This document shows, piece by piece, positions 26,350 to 34,981 of a stretch of 64,000 nt of DNA. The notes under the pieces are model-generated. The model saw nothing but the letters and a program-made list of their open reading frames with translations, did not search any database and had not been told where the DNA came from. Location of the stretch: contig JBOEGS010000002.1 in the NCBI GenBank assembly GCA_050633545.1, positions 496,001 through 560,000 on the forward strand, in the 5' to 3' direction. The first letter of the stretch is position 1; every line of letters begins with the position of its first letter. This DNA comes from Litorivita sp050633545 (GTDB lineage: Bacteria > Pseudomonadota > Alphaproteobacteria > Rhodobacterales > Rhodobacteraceae). The position numbers and the translations under genes were made by a program.

Positions 26350-27896
26350 CGCCGCACATGCCGAAAGGATGGGCGGGGATCGCGGCGGCCGTTTTTGTCG
26401 TCGCTCTGATCCTCGCCCCTCTGGCCGCCGTCGCGTGGCGCGCCGAAACGGGCGCGCGCATCGCCGCAGGCGATCTTGCGGCGCTGCGCTTTACCTTGGT
26501 GCAGGCGGCGCTTTCGGCGCTTTTCTCCGTGGCCCTCGCCATTCCGGTTGCCCGCGCCTTGGCGCGGCGGCGGTTTCGCGGACGCGGGGTGCTGATCACG
26601 CTTTTGGGCGCGCCGTTCATCTTGCCGGTGATTGTCGCGATTCTGGGCCTCTTGGCGATCTTCGGGCGCAGCGGAATTCTCAACACCGCGCTGGGCGCGC
26701 TGGGCCTGCCGCCGGTGCAAATCTACGGTTTGCATGGCGTGGTTTTGGCCCATGTGTTTTTCAACCTGCCGCTGGCCACGCGCATCCTTTTGCAAGGCTG
26801 GCAATCCGTGCCCGCCGAACATTTCCGCCTTGCCGCCTCTTTGGGGTTTCGACCGCGCGATGTCTTCTGGCGCATCGAGGCGGCGATGCTGCGCGCCTAT
26901 CTGCCTGGCGCTGCGCTGATCGTTTTTGCGATCTGCCTGTCGAGCTTTGCCGTGGCCCTGACCTTGGGCGGCGGGCCGCGCGCCACGACGCTTGAACTGG
27001 CGATCTATCAAGCTTTCACCCTTGATTTCGACCTTGCCCGCGCGGCGGCGCTGGGGTTGGCGCAGCTGTGCCTTGTGGGGCTTGCGGCGCTGCTTGCGGC
27101 GCGTCTGTCGCGCGCGGATGGCTTCGGGCGCGGTATGGACGCTGTCGTGACCCGCTTTGACGCGCAGGGACGGGCGCAGCGCATAGGCGACGTCTTGGCT
27201 TTGGCTGTGGCGGCGCTGTTTGTCGCCGGACCTTTGGCAATGGTGGTTCTGCGCGGTCTGGCGGGCATGGGCGAAATCTCTGCGCAGGTGTGGCGATTGA
27301 TCGCCGAAGCCAGCCTTCATTCGCTCATTATTGCGCTTCTGGCGACGGTCTTGACCCTTTCACTTGCCCTCGGGCTTAGTACGGCGCGGTGGCGCGGGGC
27401 GCGCAGCATCGGGCTTTTGGGCGTGGCGATCTCGCCCTTGGTGGTCGGCACGGGGCTATTCATCTTGATCAACCCGCTGATCGCGCCCGCCCGCCTTGCC
27501 TTGCCGGTGACGGTGGCGGTGAATGCTCTGATGGCGTTGCCCTTTGCAGTGCGGGTCATTGCCCCCGCCGTGCGCAGAGCCGAGGCCGATTTTGGCCCGC
27601 TGGCCGATCATTTGGGCCTGACCGGCGCCGCGCGGCTGCGGCTGTTGATCGTGCCGCGCACGCGCAGCGCTTTGGCCTTCGGTGCGGGGCTGACGGCGGC
27701 CTTGGCGATGGGGGATTTGGGAGTTGTGGTGCTCTTTGCCGATCCGCAATGGGCCACGCTGCCGCTGCAGATTTACCGCTTGATGGGGGCCTATCAAATG
27801 CAGGCCGCAGCGGGGGCGGGGCTGATCTTGCTGACGCTCAGCCTGTCGCTGTTTTGGATATTCGATCAAAGGGGGCGGCGCGATGTTGACGCTTGA
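26325..27896 (+). CDS. thiP: Thiamine ABC transporter permease
   Basis: 523 residues, a fused double permease with two sets of about six helices, as expected for ThiP. The first EAA-like loop is HFRLAASLGFRPRDVFWRIE and the second is around DHLGLTGAARLRLLIVPRTR. The ATG at 26325 lies inside the thiB 3' end with GAGGAGG 12 nt upstream; an internal Met at 26358 lacks a ribosome site. Overlaps thiQ by 14 nt. Confidence 0.93.
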   Translation: MAHGPVAIAPHMPKGWAGIAAAVFVVALILAPLAAVAWRAETGARIAAGDLAALRFTLVQAALSALFSVALAIPVARALARRRFRGRGVLITLLGAPFILPVIVAILGLLAIFGRSGILNTALGALGLPPVQIYGLHGVVLAHVFFNLPLATRILLQGWQSVPAEHFRLAASLGFRPRDVFWRIEAAMLRAYLPGAALIVFAICLSSFAVALTLGGGPRATTLELAIYQAFTLDFDLARAAALGLAQLCLVGLAALLAARLSRADGFGRGMDAVVTRFDAQGRAQRIGDVLALAVAALFVAGPLAMVVLRGLAGMGEISAQVWRLIAEASLHSLIIALLATVLTLSLALGLSTARWRGARSIGLLGVAISPLVVGTGLFILINPLIAPARLALPVTVAVNALMALPFAVRVIAPAVRRAEADFGPLADHLGLTGAARLRLLIVPRTRSALAFGAGLTAALAMGDLGVVVLFADPQWATLPLQIYRLMGAYQMQAAAGAGLILLTLSLSLFWIFDQRGRRDVDA

Positions 27897-28575
27897 CGCA
27901 TTGGCCATCCGGCGCGGGGATTTCGCGCTGGACGCGGATTTGAGCATCGCCCAAGGCGCGCGCGCTGCGGTGATCGGCCCGTCGGGGGCCGGAAAATCGA
28001 CGCTATTGGGCTGTATCGCGGGCTTCGTGCCTGCGGCGGCGGGGCGGGTGGTCTGGCAGGGGCGCGATATCACACGCGCCGCCCCCGCCGCGCGCATGGT
28101 GTCGATGCTGTTTCAAGATCACAATCTGTTCCCGCATCTGACGGTGGCGCAAAACATCAGTCTTGGCCTTCGCCCCGATTTGCGGCTCTCAGCCGATCAG
28201 CGCGCGCGGGTGGATCACGCGTTGGAGCAGGTCGGCTTGCACGGCTACGGCACCCGCAAGCCCGCGCAGCTATCGGGCGGGCAACAGGGCCGCGTGGCGA
28301 TTGCGCGGGTCTTGGTGCAGCAAAACCCGCTGGTCTTGCTGGACGAGCCGTTTGCGGCGCTCGGCCCCGCGCTCAAGGCCGAGATGCTCGATCTGGTGGC
28401 CGATATGGCCGAAAGGCAAGGCGCGACCTTGCTGATGGTCAGCCACGACCCCTCCGACGCGATGCGCCTGTGTCCGCAGGCGGTTTTGGTGGCGGACGGG
28501 CGGGCCATGCCGCCGCAGGACACCGGCGCGCTTCTGGCCGATCCGCCGCCCGCGTTGAGGGCCTATTTGGGTTGA
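27883..28575 (+). CDS. thiQ: Thiamine ABC transporter ATP-binding protein
   Basis: 230 residues, the short ThiQ form without a C-terminal regulatory domain. Walker A GPSGAGKST at 32-40, signature LSGGQQGRVAIARVL, Walker B VLLDEPFAALGP (the usual D-loop ALD is ALG here), switch His in VSHDPSDA. Powers ThiP. Last gene of the thiBPQ operon. Confidence 0.94.
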   Translation: MLTLDALAIRRGDFALDADLSIAQGARAAVIGPSGAGKSTLLGCIAGFVPAAAGRVVWQGRDITRAAPAARMVSMLFQDHNLFPHLTVAQNISLGLRPDLRLSADQRARVDHALEQVGLHGYGTRKPAQLSGGQQGRVAIARVLVQQNPLVLLDEPFAALGPALKAEMLDLVADMAERQGATLLMVSHDPSDAMRLCPQAVLVADGRAMPPQDTGALLADPPPALRAYLG

Positions 28576-28580
28576 CGCGC

Positions 28581-28601
28581 CGCCGCCCGCCTAGGGCGGC
28601 G
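28581..28601 (+). terminator. Possible hairpin terminator after thiQ
   Basis: CGCCGCCC (28581-28588) pairs with GGGCGGCG (28594-28601) 6 bp after the thiQ stop. No T-run follows, so rho-independent function is doubtful. Confidence 0.4.
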
Positions 28602-28655
28602 CGGGCGGCTCTGGCGAGGATCGCCGCGGGGAATGTCATAGGACGGCGCGGCCAA

Positions 28656-28691
28656 GAAAAAGCCCCGCGCCTCAATGTGAGGGCGGGGCTT
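28656..28691 (-). terminator. Intrinsic terminator of the petABC operon
   Basis: On the minus strand a stem of AAGCCCCGC/GCGGGGCTT extended by CCTC/GAGG (28660-28691, one bulged G) is followed by a T-run (A-tract at 28657-28661 on the plus strand). It lies 24 bp after the petC stop. Confidence 0.88.
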
Positions 28692-28714
28692 GATCGTGTT
28701 TATCCCAAAGCGGC

Positions 28715-29518
28715 TTAGTGCTTTTTCTTCGGGCCTTTGACCTTGGCCCAGAGCTTTTTGTTGGTCAGATAGAGCAAGACCGACAAAAGCGTCAGGAAGA
28801 TCACGCCAACAAAGCCCGCGTGTTTGCGCGCCATCATTTTGGGCTCGGCGGTCCACATGAAGAAGGCGGCGACGTCTTCGGCCTCATGGTGCAGCGAGTT
28901 GCTGTGACCATCGTCGAATTCCACGTCTTCGCCCGCAAGCGGCGGCGCCATTGCGATCCAGCCGCCAGGGAAGGCGGTGTTCTCATAGTAGGTCGTGCCT
29001 GCTTCTTCTTTTTCCTCACCGGTGTAGCTGGTGAGGATGGCGACGATATACTCGGGTCCGCCGATGCCTTTGAAGAGCTGGTTCAAGCCGGTGCCATAGG
29101 GGCCGTGAAATCCCGCGCGGGCCTTCGCCATCAGCGACAGATCCGGTGCGTTCTCCAAAGCCGAGGCAGGGAAGTGATCGCTCGGCTTGGCTTCGCGGTC
29201 TTCGCCGGTTTCCTTGTCAACCACCGAGAAGTTTTGAGAGTAGGCGATGACCTGCTCTTCGGGCAGATGCGGGCCGCCTTCGTCGCCGAGCGTGCGCAGC
29301 GGAACGAATTTGAGACCGTGGCAGGCCGAACAAACTTCGGTGTAGACCTTGAGGCCGCGCTGAAGCTGGTTCTGATCATAGGTGCCGAAGGGGCCTTCAA
29401 AAGAGAAGTCCACATCGTGCAACTTATGGCCGGTGTCTCCGGCGGCAGTGGCGGCGCCAGCCCCAAAGGTCAGGGCGGCAACTGCGGTAATCGCGAGTTT
29501 CTTAAACATTTGTCCCAT
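28715..29518 (-). CDS. petC: Ubiquinol-cytochrome c reductase, cytochrome c1
   Basis: 267 residues. A signal peptide (KLAITAVAALTFGAGAATAA) is followed by the haem c motif CSACH (C63, C66, H67), the axial-Met region IAMAPPLAGED and a C-terminal anchor helix (FVGVIFLTLLSVLLYLT). It carries electrons from the Rieske centre to cytochrome c in the bc1 complex. ATG 29518 has AGAGGA upstream. Third gene of petABC, 6 bp after petB. Confidence 0.95.
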   Translation of the reverse strand: MGQMFKKLAITAVAALTFGAGAATAAGDTGHKLHDVDFSFEGPFGTYDQNQLQRGLKVYTEVCSACHGLKFVPLRTLGDEGGPHLPEEQVIAYSQNFSVVDKETGEDREAKPSDHFPASALENAPDLSLMAKARAGFHGPYGTGLNQLFKGIGGPEYIVAILTSYTGEEKEEAGTTYYENTAFPGGWIAMAPPLAGEDVEFDDGHSNSLHHEAEDVAAFFMWTAEPKMMARKHAGFVGVIFLTLLSVLLYLTNKKLWAKVKGPKKKH

Positions 29519-29524
29519 GTCCTC

Positions 29525-30838
29525 TTATTCGGCCGGTGTTTCGTAATGCGCGTTGAAGTCGTCTTCAATCGTCGCTGGCGGTGTAAGCGGTTTCTCGATC
29601 ACGCCCAACAGCGGGAGCAGCACGAGGAAGTAGCCGAACCAATAGGTCGCGCCCAGAAGCGAGATATAGGGGTAGATGCCATCGGTCGGCATCGCGCCCA
29701 CCCATGTCAGCACCACAAAGTCGATTGCCAGAAGCGCGAACCACCATTTGAACATAGGGCGGTAACGGCCCGAACGCACCGAGGATGTGTCCAGCCAAGG
29801 CGCCAGAGCCATCACGGCAATCGCGCCGAACATGGCCAGAACGCCGAAGAACTTCGCATCGACGATACCGCCGGTGACAAAGGACACCAGCTGCACCACC
29901 CAAACATCGGCGGTGAAGGCGCGCAGGATCGCGTAGAAGGGCAGGAAGTACCATTCGGGAACGATATGCGCAGGCGTCGCCAGAGCGTTGGCCTCGATGT
30001 AGTTATCGGGGTGGCCGAGGTAGTTCGGCATAAACCCGACAATGGCAAAGAACACCGTGAGGATCACCGCGAGGGCAAACAGATCCTTGATCACGAAGTA
30101 GGGCCAGAAGGGAACCGTGTCCTTTTGGGCTTCTTCTTTCGAGCCGCGGCGCACTTCAACACCGGTCGGGTTGTTGTTGCCCGTAGTGTGGAAGGCCCAG
30201 ATGTGGACCGCAACAAGCGCGGCAATCACGAAGGGCAAGAGGTAGTGCAGCGAGAAGAAACGGTTCAGCGTGGCATTGTCCACCGCCGGTCCGCCCAAGA
30301 GCCATGTTTGCAAAGGTTCGCCAATGAACGGGATCGCGCCGAACAGGCCGGTGATCACGGTCGCGCCCCAGAAGGACATTTGGCCCCATGGCAACACATA
30401 GCCCATGAAGGCCGTCGCCATCATCAACAGATAGATGATCATGCCGATCACCCATGTGATTTCGCGCGGCGCCTTATAGGAGCCGTAGTAGAGGCCGCGG
30501 AAGATGTGCAGATATACCGCAACAAAGAACAGCGATGCGCCGTTACCGTGCAGGTAGCGCAGGAAATGCCCGCCGTTCACGTCGCGCATGATGTGCTCGA
30601 CCGAGGCAAAGGCAAGGTCGACATGCGGCGTGTAATGCATGACCAGCACGATGCCGGTGATGATTTGCAGCGCAAGGCAGAAGGTCAAGATGATGCCCCA
30701 GATCCACATCCAGTTCAGGTTCTTGGGTGTGGGGATCATGATGGTGTCATAGAGCATGCCCACGATGGGCAAGCGCGAATGAAGCCATTTCTCAGCGCCC
30801 GTTTTGGGCTCGTAGTGATCGTGCGGAATTCCAGCCAT
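29525..30838 (-). CDS. petB: Ubiquinol-cytochrome c reductase, cytochrome b
   Basis: 437 residues, long form as in Rhodobacter. Eight or more helices; haem-ligand His pairs lie in helices B and D (LRYLHGNGASLFF, LPFVIAALVAVHIWAFHTTG), and PEWYFLPFYAILR contains the PEWY quinol-oxidation motif. The ATG at 30836-30838 (MAGIPHDHYEP) is the family start; the ORF extends into petA and is shortened accordingly. Middle gene of petABC. Confidence 0.96.
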   Translation of the reverse strand: MAGIPHDHYEPKTGAEKWLHSRLPIVGMLYDTIMIPTPKNLNWMWIWGIILTFCLALQIITGIVLVMHYTPHVDLAFASVEHIMRDVNGGHFLRYLHGNGASLFFVAVYLHIFRGLYYGSYKAPREITWVIGMIIYLLMMATAFMGYVLPWGQMSFWGATVITGLFGAIPFIGEPLQTWLLGGPAVDNATLNRFFSLHYLLPFVIAALVAVHIWAFHTTGNNNPTGVEVRRGSKEEAQKDTVPFWPYFVIKDLFALAVILTVFFAIVGFMPNYLGHPDNYIEANALATPAHIVPEWYFLPFYAILRAFTADVWVVQLVSFVTGGIVDAKFFGVLAMFGAIAVMALAPWLDTSSVRSGRYRPMFKWWFALLAIDFVVLTWVGAMPTDGIYPYISLLGATYWFGYFLVLLPLLGVIEKPLTPPATIEDDFNAHYETPAE

Positions 30839-30849
30839 GATGCGCGTCC

Positions 30850-31413
30850 TTAACCCAATTTGATTGTGGTGTCGTCGACAAAGGCCGCGACGGGGATGTG
30901 CAGGTTCTGCGGCGCAGGACCTTTGCGGATACGGCCCGCCGTGTCGTAGTGCGAACCGTGGCAAGGGCAGAACCAACCGCCGAATTCACCAGCGCCATCA
31001 CCGATCGGAACACAGCCAAGATGGGTGCAAACGCCGATCATCACCAGCCATTCGCCCGCTTCATCCAAGGTGCGGTTCTCGTCCGTTGCGGGAACGATCT
31101 CGTCCTTGTTGGGGTTTTGCGCGGTTTGGTCGATCAAGACACCCACGTCAACCGAGCGACCATCAGCGATTTCTGCTTCGGTGCGGCGGCGGAAGAACAC
31201 CGGCTTGCCGAGCCATTTCACGGTCAATTGCGTGCCCACTTCAACGCCGGAGACATCGACGCGGATCGAGGCCAAGGCCTTTACATCGGCGGAGGGGTTC
31301 ATTTGGTTGACCAAGGGCCAGACGGCTGCACCAGTCGCTACAGCACCGGCGCCAGCCGTTGCGTAGTAGAGGAAATCTCTGCGGGTGCCTTCGTGATCTT
31401 CTGCGTGGGACAC
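30850..31413 (-). CDS. petA: Ubiquinol-cytochrome c reductase, Rieske iron-sulfur subunit
   Basis: 187 residues. The N-terminus carries a twin-arginine-like signal anchor (TRRDFLYYATAGAGAVATG). The 2Fe-2S ligands are C129 and H131 (CTHLGC) with C149 and H152 (CPCHGSH); C134 and C151 can form the disulfide. A GTG start at 31413 is preceded by GGAG. First gene of the bc1 operon; the 223-bp upstream region is shared with the divergent outer-membrane protein gene. Confidence 0.96.
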   Translation of the reverse strand: MSHAEDHEGTRRDFLYYATAGAGAVATGAAVWPLVNQMNPSADVKALASIRVDVSGVEVGTQLTVKWLGKPVFFRRRTEAEIADGRSVDVGVLIDQTAQNPNKDEIVPATDENRTLDEAGEWLVMIGVCTHLGCVPIGDGAGEFGGWFCPCHGSHYDTAGRIRKGPAPQNLHIPVAAFVDDTTIKLG

Positions 31414-31636
31414 GAGCTTACTCCATTCTTCGGCCTGCTTGCGGCCTATGCGGTTTCGGGCCGCAGGAATCCTGCTGCCTATCCGTGGCGGTATTTAGCG
31501 GGGCTTTTCGCCCACGTCCAGACAAAGGTGCGCCTAAAACCAAGGGGGCGCGTTTGTGTCGCGCTTGAGGCCCGTTGCCGAAGGGTATATCACATCTATA
31601 TCTAAAGGCGTCGCCTGCCATGAATGGAAGCTCAAT

Positions 31637-32296
31637 ATGGTCAAATCACTTAACATCGCTGTAACGGCTCTTTTTATCGCGCTTGGCCTTGCCGCGCCCG
31701 CGAGCGCCGAGATCGAATTGAGCTTTTATGGCGGCAGCCAGTCCTCGCCGCATAGCCGCATCGAAGGCACCGCGCCCGGAACCGGCGCGCCCTATAGCGC
31801 GCTCATCGGATGGGAAGGCAAAAGCTTCTCCCCTCCGCCCTACTACGGTCTGCGCGCGATGTGGTGGAAGCCCAATAACCTCGGCTTTGGCGTCGAACTG
31901 ACCCATACCAAAGCCTATGCGCCGCAATCGGAAATGCCCGCGGGGTTCTCGCGGCTCGAATTCACCGATGGCCATAACATTCTCACGGCCAATGTGATGA
32001 AACGCTGGCCGGACCAGTGGAAGTTCATAACCCCCTATGTCGGCGCAGGCATCGGCCTTGCGATCCCGCATGTAGATGTCTTTGCCAACGGCGAGAAAAC
32101 CTATGGCTACCAAGTCACCGGCCCCGCCGCCAAAGCCATCGCCGGTGTGAAATATGATCTGACCGATCGCTGGGCCGTCTTTACCGAATACCAGTTCACC
32201 TATTCCAAGAACGAAGCAGAGCTGGAAGGCGGCGGCACGATGTCCTTCCCGTTGATCACAAATGCCATCAACGTTGGCCTCGCGCTGAATTTTTGA
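31637..32296 (+). CDS. Outer-membrane beta-barrel protein, LpxQ (lipid A oxidase)-like
   Basis: 219 residues with a signal peptide (SLNIAVTALFIALGLAAPASA, cleavage before EIELSF). The mature chain has alternating beta-strands and ends in F (NVGLALNF), the outer-membrane insertion signature. ELSFYGGSQSSPHS, GWEGKSF, PPYYGLRAMWW and PYVGAGIGLAIPHV resemble proteins annotated as lipid A oxidase (LpxQ), which makes 2-aminogluconate in rhizobial lipid A. That relationship is from memory and moderate. ATG 31637 has GGAAG upstream; an earlier in-frame Met at 31556 would bury the signal peptide. Confidence 0.72.
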   Translation: MVKSLNIAVTALFIALGLAAPASAEIELSFYGGSQSSPHSRIEGTAPGTGAPYSALIGWEGKSFSPPPYYGLRAMWWKPNNLGFGVELTHTKAYAPQSEMPAGFSRLEFTDGHNILTANVMKRWPDQWKFITPYVGAGIGLAIPHVDVFANGEKTYGYQVTGPAAKAIAGVKYDLTDRWAVFTEYQFTYSKNEAELEGGGTMSFPLITNAINVGLALNF

Positions 32297-32300
32297 TCGC

Positions 32301-32374
32301 TCGGGCGCTCTTTCGCGCCCGAATGGAAGTCGTTCCCGAATAATCCAAGCCCCGATCCTTGCGGTCGGGGCTTT
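32301..32374 (+). terminator. Two tandem hairpins, the second a standard terminator
   Basis: A first hairpin, TCGGGCG...CGCCCGA at about 32301-32323, is followed by AAGCCCCGA (32347-32355) pairing with TCGGGGCTT (32365-32373) and a T. They end the outer-membrane protein transcript. Confidence 0.8.
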
Positions 32375-32646
32375 GTCGTTTGCAGGCGCTTGTCCGGTTA
32401 AGCCGCCCTGAATTGGCCAAAGCGTGGTTTGCGGACTTTGTTAGCTTTCGCTGTGGCTGCGCCAAGATCTGCTATCACCAATAGACATCAAGAACCCCGC
32501 ATGTCACTAAAGGTGCATGAAAACCTTCGTTCAGAACTTTGGTCGTCAGGACCAAAATCGAATTACCTTCCCGGTCTGAAAACCGGGCCGGGCAAACTCG
32601 CATTCGAACGTCAACTGCGCTCGCCGCGCTGAACAAGGTTATTCAT
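32375..32646. other. Non-coding stretch upstream of the P-loop kinase-like gene
   Basis: Together with the hairpins before it, about 350 bp lack a gene. Short ORFs here have no ribosome site or recognisable product. Composition becomes more A+T rich than the flanking genes. I see no repeat, tRNA or integration site. Confidence 0.5.
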
Positions 32647-33150
32647 ATGTCCGCGACAACACCAACTCTGCACTTATTATGCGGAAAAATTGCGTCTGGA
32701 AAATCCACTCTGACTGCCCAACTTAGTCGCACGGCCGGAACCATTGTGATTGCTGAAGATGAGTGGCTGAATGGTCTTTATTCCGAAGAAATGTCGTCGA
32801 TTTCGGACTACATGCGGCGCATGTCAAAGTTTCGCGAGGTCATGAGACCACACGTCGTCTCATTGCTAAATGAGGGAATTTCAGTCGTATTGGACTTCCA
32901 AGCAAACACGATTGCGTCGCGCGATTGGATGCGGGGCATCTTGGAGCAGACAAAGGCAGCACATAAACTTCACGTTTTAGACGTCCCTGACGAAGTCTGT
33001 ATCGCACGGCTTCATGCGCGCAATGCGCGGCGTGATCATCCGTTTGCGGCAACAGAAGAGCAATTTCGACAGATTACGAAACACTTCGCCGCTCCTTCCC
33101 CCGAGGAAGGATTCAATATGGTGATGCATTATGTTGACACGAAACTCTGA
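32647..33150 (+). CDS. Small P-loop NTPase, predicted kinase (AAA_33/zeta-toxin-like)
   Basis: 167 residues. Walker A GKIASGKS (G13, G18, K19, S20), then IAEDEWLNGLY with an acidic residue where P-loop kinases hold the substrate base, VVLDFQANT as a Walker-B-like strand, and a lid rich in arginine (ARLHARNARRDHP). Similar single-domain kinases phosphorylate small molecules or nucleotides. Base composition is clearly lower in G+C than its neighbours, suggesting recent acquisition. No antitoxin-like partner is adjacent, so a toxin role is not supported. The ATG has AAGG 11 nt upstream. Confidence 0.68.
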   Translation: MSATTPTLHLLCGKIASGKSTLTAQLSRTAGTIVIAEDEWLNGLYSEEMSSISDYMRRMSKFREVMRPHVVSLLNEGISVVLDFQANTIASRDWMRGILEQTKAAHKLHVLDVPDEVCIARLHARNARRDHPFAATEEQFRQITKHFAAPSPEEGFNMVMHYVDTKL

Positions 33151-33253
33151 GTTAACCGGACCTTCGCGGATCGTGCAACATCCGTCACAATGGGCTCATT
33201 GCTGCTGTTCGCCGTATTTCCCAGAAGTGTCGGATTTGGCCGGTCGGGCGCGT

Positions 33254-33856
33254 CTATTCCGGCGCTGTGGCAACCATCGAGGGGCGCTGCGAGAACGCCG
33301 CATACCAATCGTCCAAAGCATCATTGCCCTTGCGCCAGCCGCGGTCGTCCATGCGAAAATCGAGATAGCCAAGCGCGCAGGCCACGGCGATATGGCTCAT
33401 GTCCAGCGGGCCGTTCAAATGGCTCATCCAGCGTTCGTTGATCACCGATAGGGCGCGCTCGATCTTGCCCCATTGCGCCTCGACCCAGCCGTCGAAAACC
33501 TTTTCCGCAGGGCGCAGTCGCGCCTCGTAGATCATCGTCACGCCCGATTCCATGATCGCATCCGCTGTCGCTTCGAGCGTCAAAACCTCCCACAACCGCG
33601 CCTCGGGGTAGAGGCCGGATTGCGCCTTGTCATCAAGGTAGCGGCAAATCACGCGGCTGTCGTAGATCGCGGGTCCATCGGTGCGGATCAAGGCGGGGAT
33701 CTTGCCGGTGGGGTTGGCGGCGGCGGCTTCGGGCGCGGTATTGAGCGCCGAGGTCGCGACCGAGAGCTTCTCGATCTGATCCGCGAGGCCGACCTCCTCC
33801 ATCAAAACGCAGACTTTGCGCACAAAGGGCGAGGCGGGCGAATAGATAAGCTGCAT
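33254..33856 (-). CDS. Glutathione S-transferase family protein
   Basis: 200 residues. N-terminal thioredoxin-like domain MQLIYSPASPFVRKVCVLM with the NPTGKIPAL cis-Pro loop and DSRVICRYLD glutathione-binding segment, then an all-helical C-terminal domain. The ATG at 33854-33856 has GGAGGA 7 nt upstream; the longer ORF to 33904 is not used. Substrate unknown. One of three GST-fold genes in the window. Confidence 0.87.
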   Translation of the reverse strand: MQLIYSPASPFVRKVCVLMEEVGLADQIEKLSVATSALNTAPEAAAANPTGKIPALIRTDGPAIYDSRVICRYLDDKAQSGLYPEARLWEVLTLEATADAIMESGVTMIYEARLRPAEKVFDGWVEAQWGKIERALSVINERWMSHLNGPLDMSHIAVACALGYLDFRMDDRGWRKGNDALDDWYAAFSQRPSMVATAPE

Positions 33857-33977
33857 GAATTTGTCCTCCCAGACGCGGCGCGCTGCGGCGCCATTTGCGG
33901 CCACGTTAGGCGCGCGGCGCGGCCCTGTCTATCGCGGAAGATACGGGGAGGAGAGGGGAAAGGGCGCCCGGCCGCGC

Positions 33978-34760
33978 TCAGGCCCAGCTTGCCTTGCGCT
34001 TTTCCAAAAACGCCGCGATGCCCTCGATGGCCTCTTCGCTTTCCCATGCATCGGCCAGCGCGACAATTGTCGCGTCGATCACCGCATCGTCGATGCGCGG
34101 GCCTAGCATGCGCGCCAAAGCTTTGGCCCGACCCACGGCCCCCGGCGCCACCGCCAGATAGGGCGCAACCTCGGCTTCGACGGCGGCGTCTATCTGATCC
34201 GCGCTGACCACGGATTTGACAAGGCCAAGCGCCTGCGCTTCGTGGGCGTCGAACACCCGCGCCGACATGAACACCTGCCGCGCGCGCCCCTCGCCCATAC
34301 GGGCCAAAACATAAGGCCCGATGGTGGCCGGAATGATCCCCAGCCGCGTTTCGGTGAAGCCGAATTTCGTGCCCTCGACCGCGATCACCACATCGCAAAC
34401 CGACGCCATACCCACCGCGCCGCCAAAGGCCGATCCATGGAGTTTGCCAATCAGCGGCGCGCGCATGGTGTTCAGCGCACCGAGCATTTCGGCCAGCTTG
34501 CGCGCCTCGCGCATCCGTGTTTGCCGGTCGGCTTTGATCTGTGCCATCATCCACGTCAAATCGCCGCCCGCGCAAAACAAATCCCCTTTGCCCGATAGCA
34601 CCACGGCCCGCACGCTGTCGTCGCCGTTCACATCCGCTGCAAAGGCGGTCAATTCCGCCATCATCTCGACGGACAAGGCATTGCGCTTGGATGGCAGGTC
34701 CAACTGCAACGACACAACGCCGCGCGTATCTCGTGTCACGTCTAGTGTCTGATAGCTCAT
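33978..34760 (-). CDS. Enoyl-CoA hydratase/isomerase family protein (crotonase), methylglutaconyl-CoA hydratase-like
   Basis: 260 residues, crotonase fold. Oxyanion-hole segments FCAGGDLTWM and HGSAFGGAVGM are present, and FGFTETRLGIIPATIGPYV carries the acidic residues (E at TETRLG) used in hydration. The wording is closest to LiuC-type 3-methylglutaconyl-CoA hydratases of leucine breakdown, but no other liu gene is nearby, so the substrate is open. ATG 34760 has GGGAGAG upstream. Confidence 0.82.
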   Translation of the reverse strand: MSYQTLDVTRDTRGVVSLQLDLPSKRNALSVEMMAELTAFAADVNGDDSVRAVVLSGKGDLFCAGGDLTWMMAQIKADRQTRMREARKLAEMLGALNTMRAPLIGKLHGSAFGGAVGMASVCDVVIAVEGTKFGFTETRLGIIPATIGPYVLARMGEGRARQVFMSARVFDAHEAQALGLVKSVVSADQIDAAVEAEVAPYLAVAPGAVGRAKALARMLGPRIDDAVIDATIVALADAWESEEAIEGIAAFLEKRKASWA

Positions 34761-34981
34761 CTTCTGCTCTCCCGCGCAATCTCTTGTTTGCCATACCGTT
34801 CCATATGCGCAAGGTCACCGCAATATGCCGGTGACACGAGACCGCAACCGTTCTCGGCCATGCGCCGCCACCCTTCGCCCGCGACCTGGACCGCGCGCGG
34901 GTCCGCAGCATGGGAAATTTGCGCGATACCGGGATTTCGGCTACCGTTTCACCACGACAAATTTTTTTAGGAAGTGATACT

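Noticed and set aside
28718..30853. Long plus-strand ORF opposite petB and petC
   Set aside because: Antisense shadow of the bc1 genes, rich in Glu/Arg/His; no domain and no plausible start.
32647..33150. Toxin-antitoxin system (zeta-like toxin)
   Set aside because: The P-loop protein resembles the zeta/AAA_33 group only in the kinase core; no small antitoxin ORF with a ribosome site is adjacent on either side.
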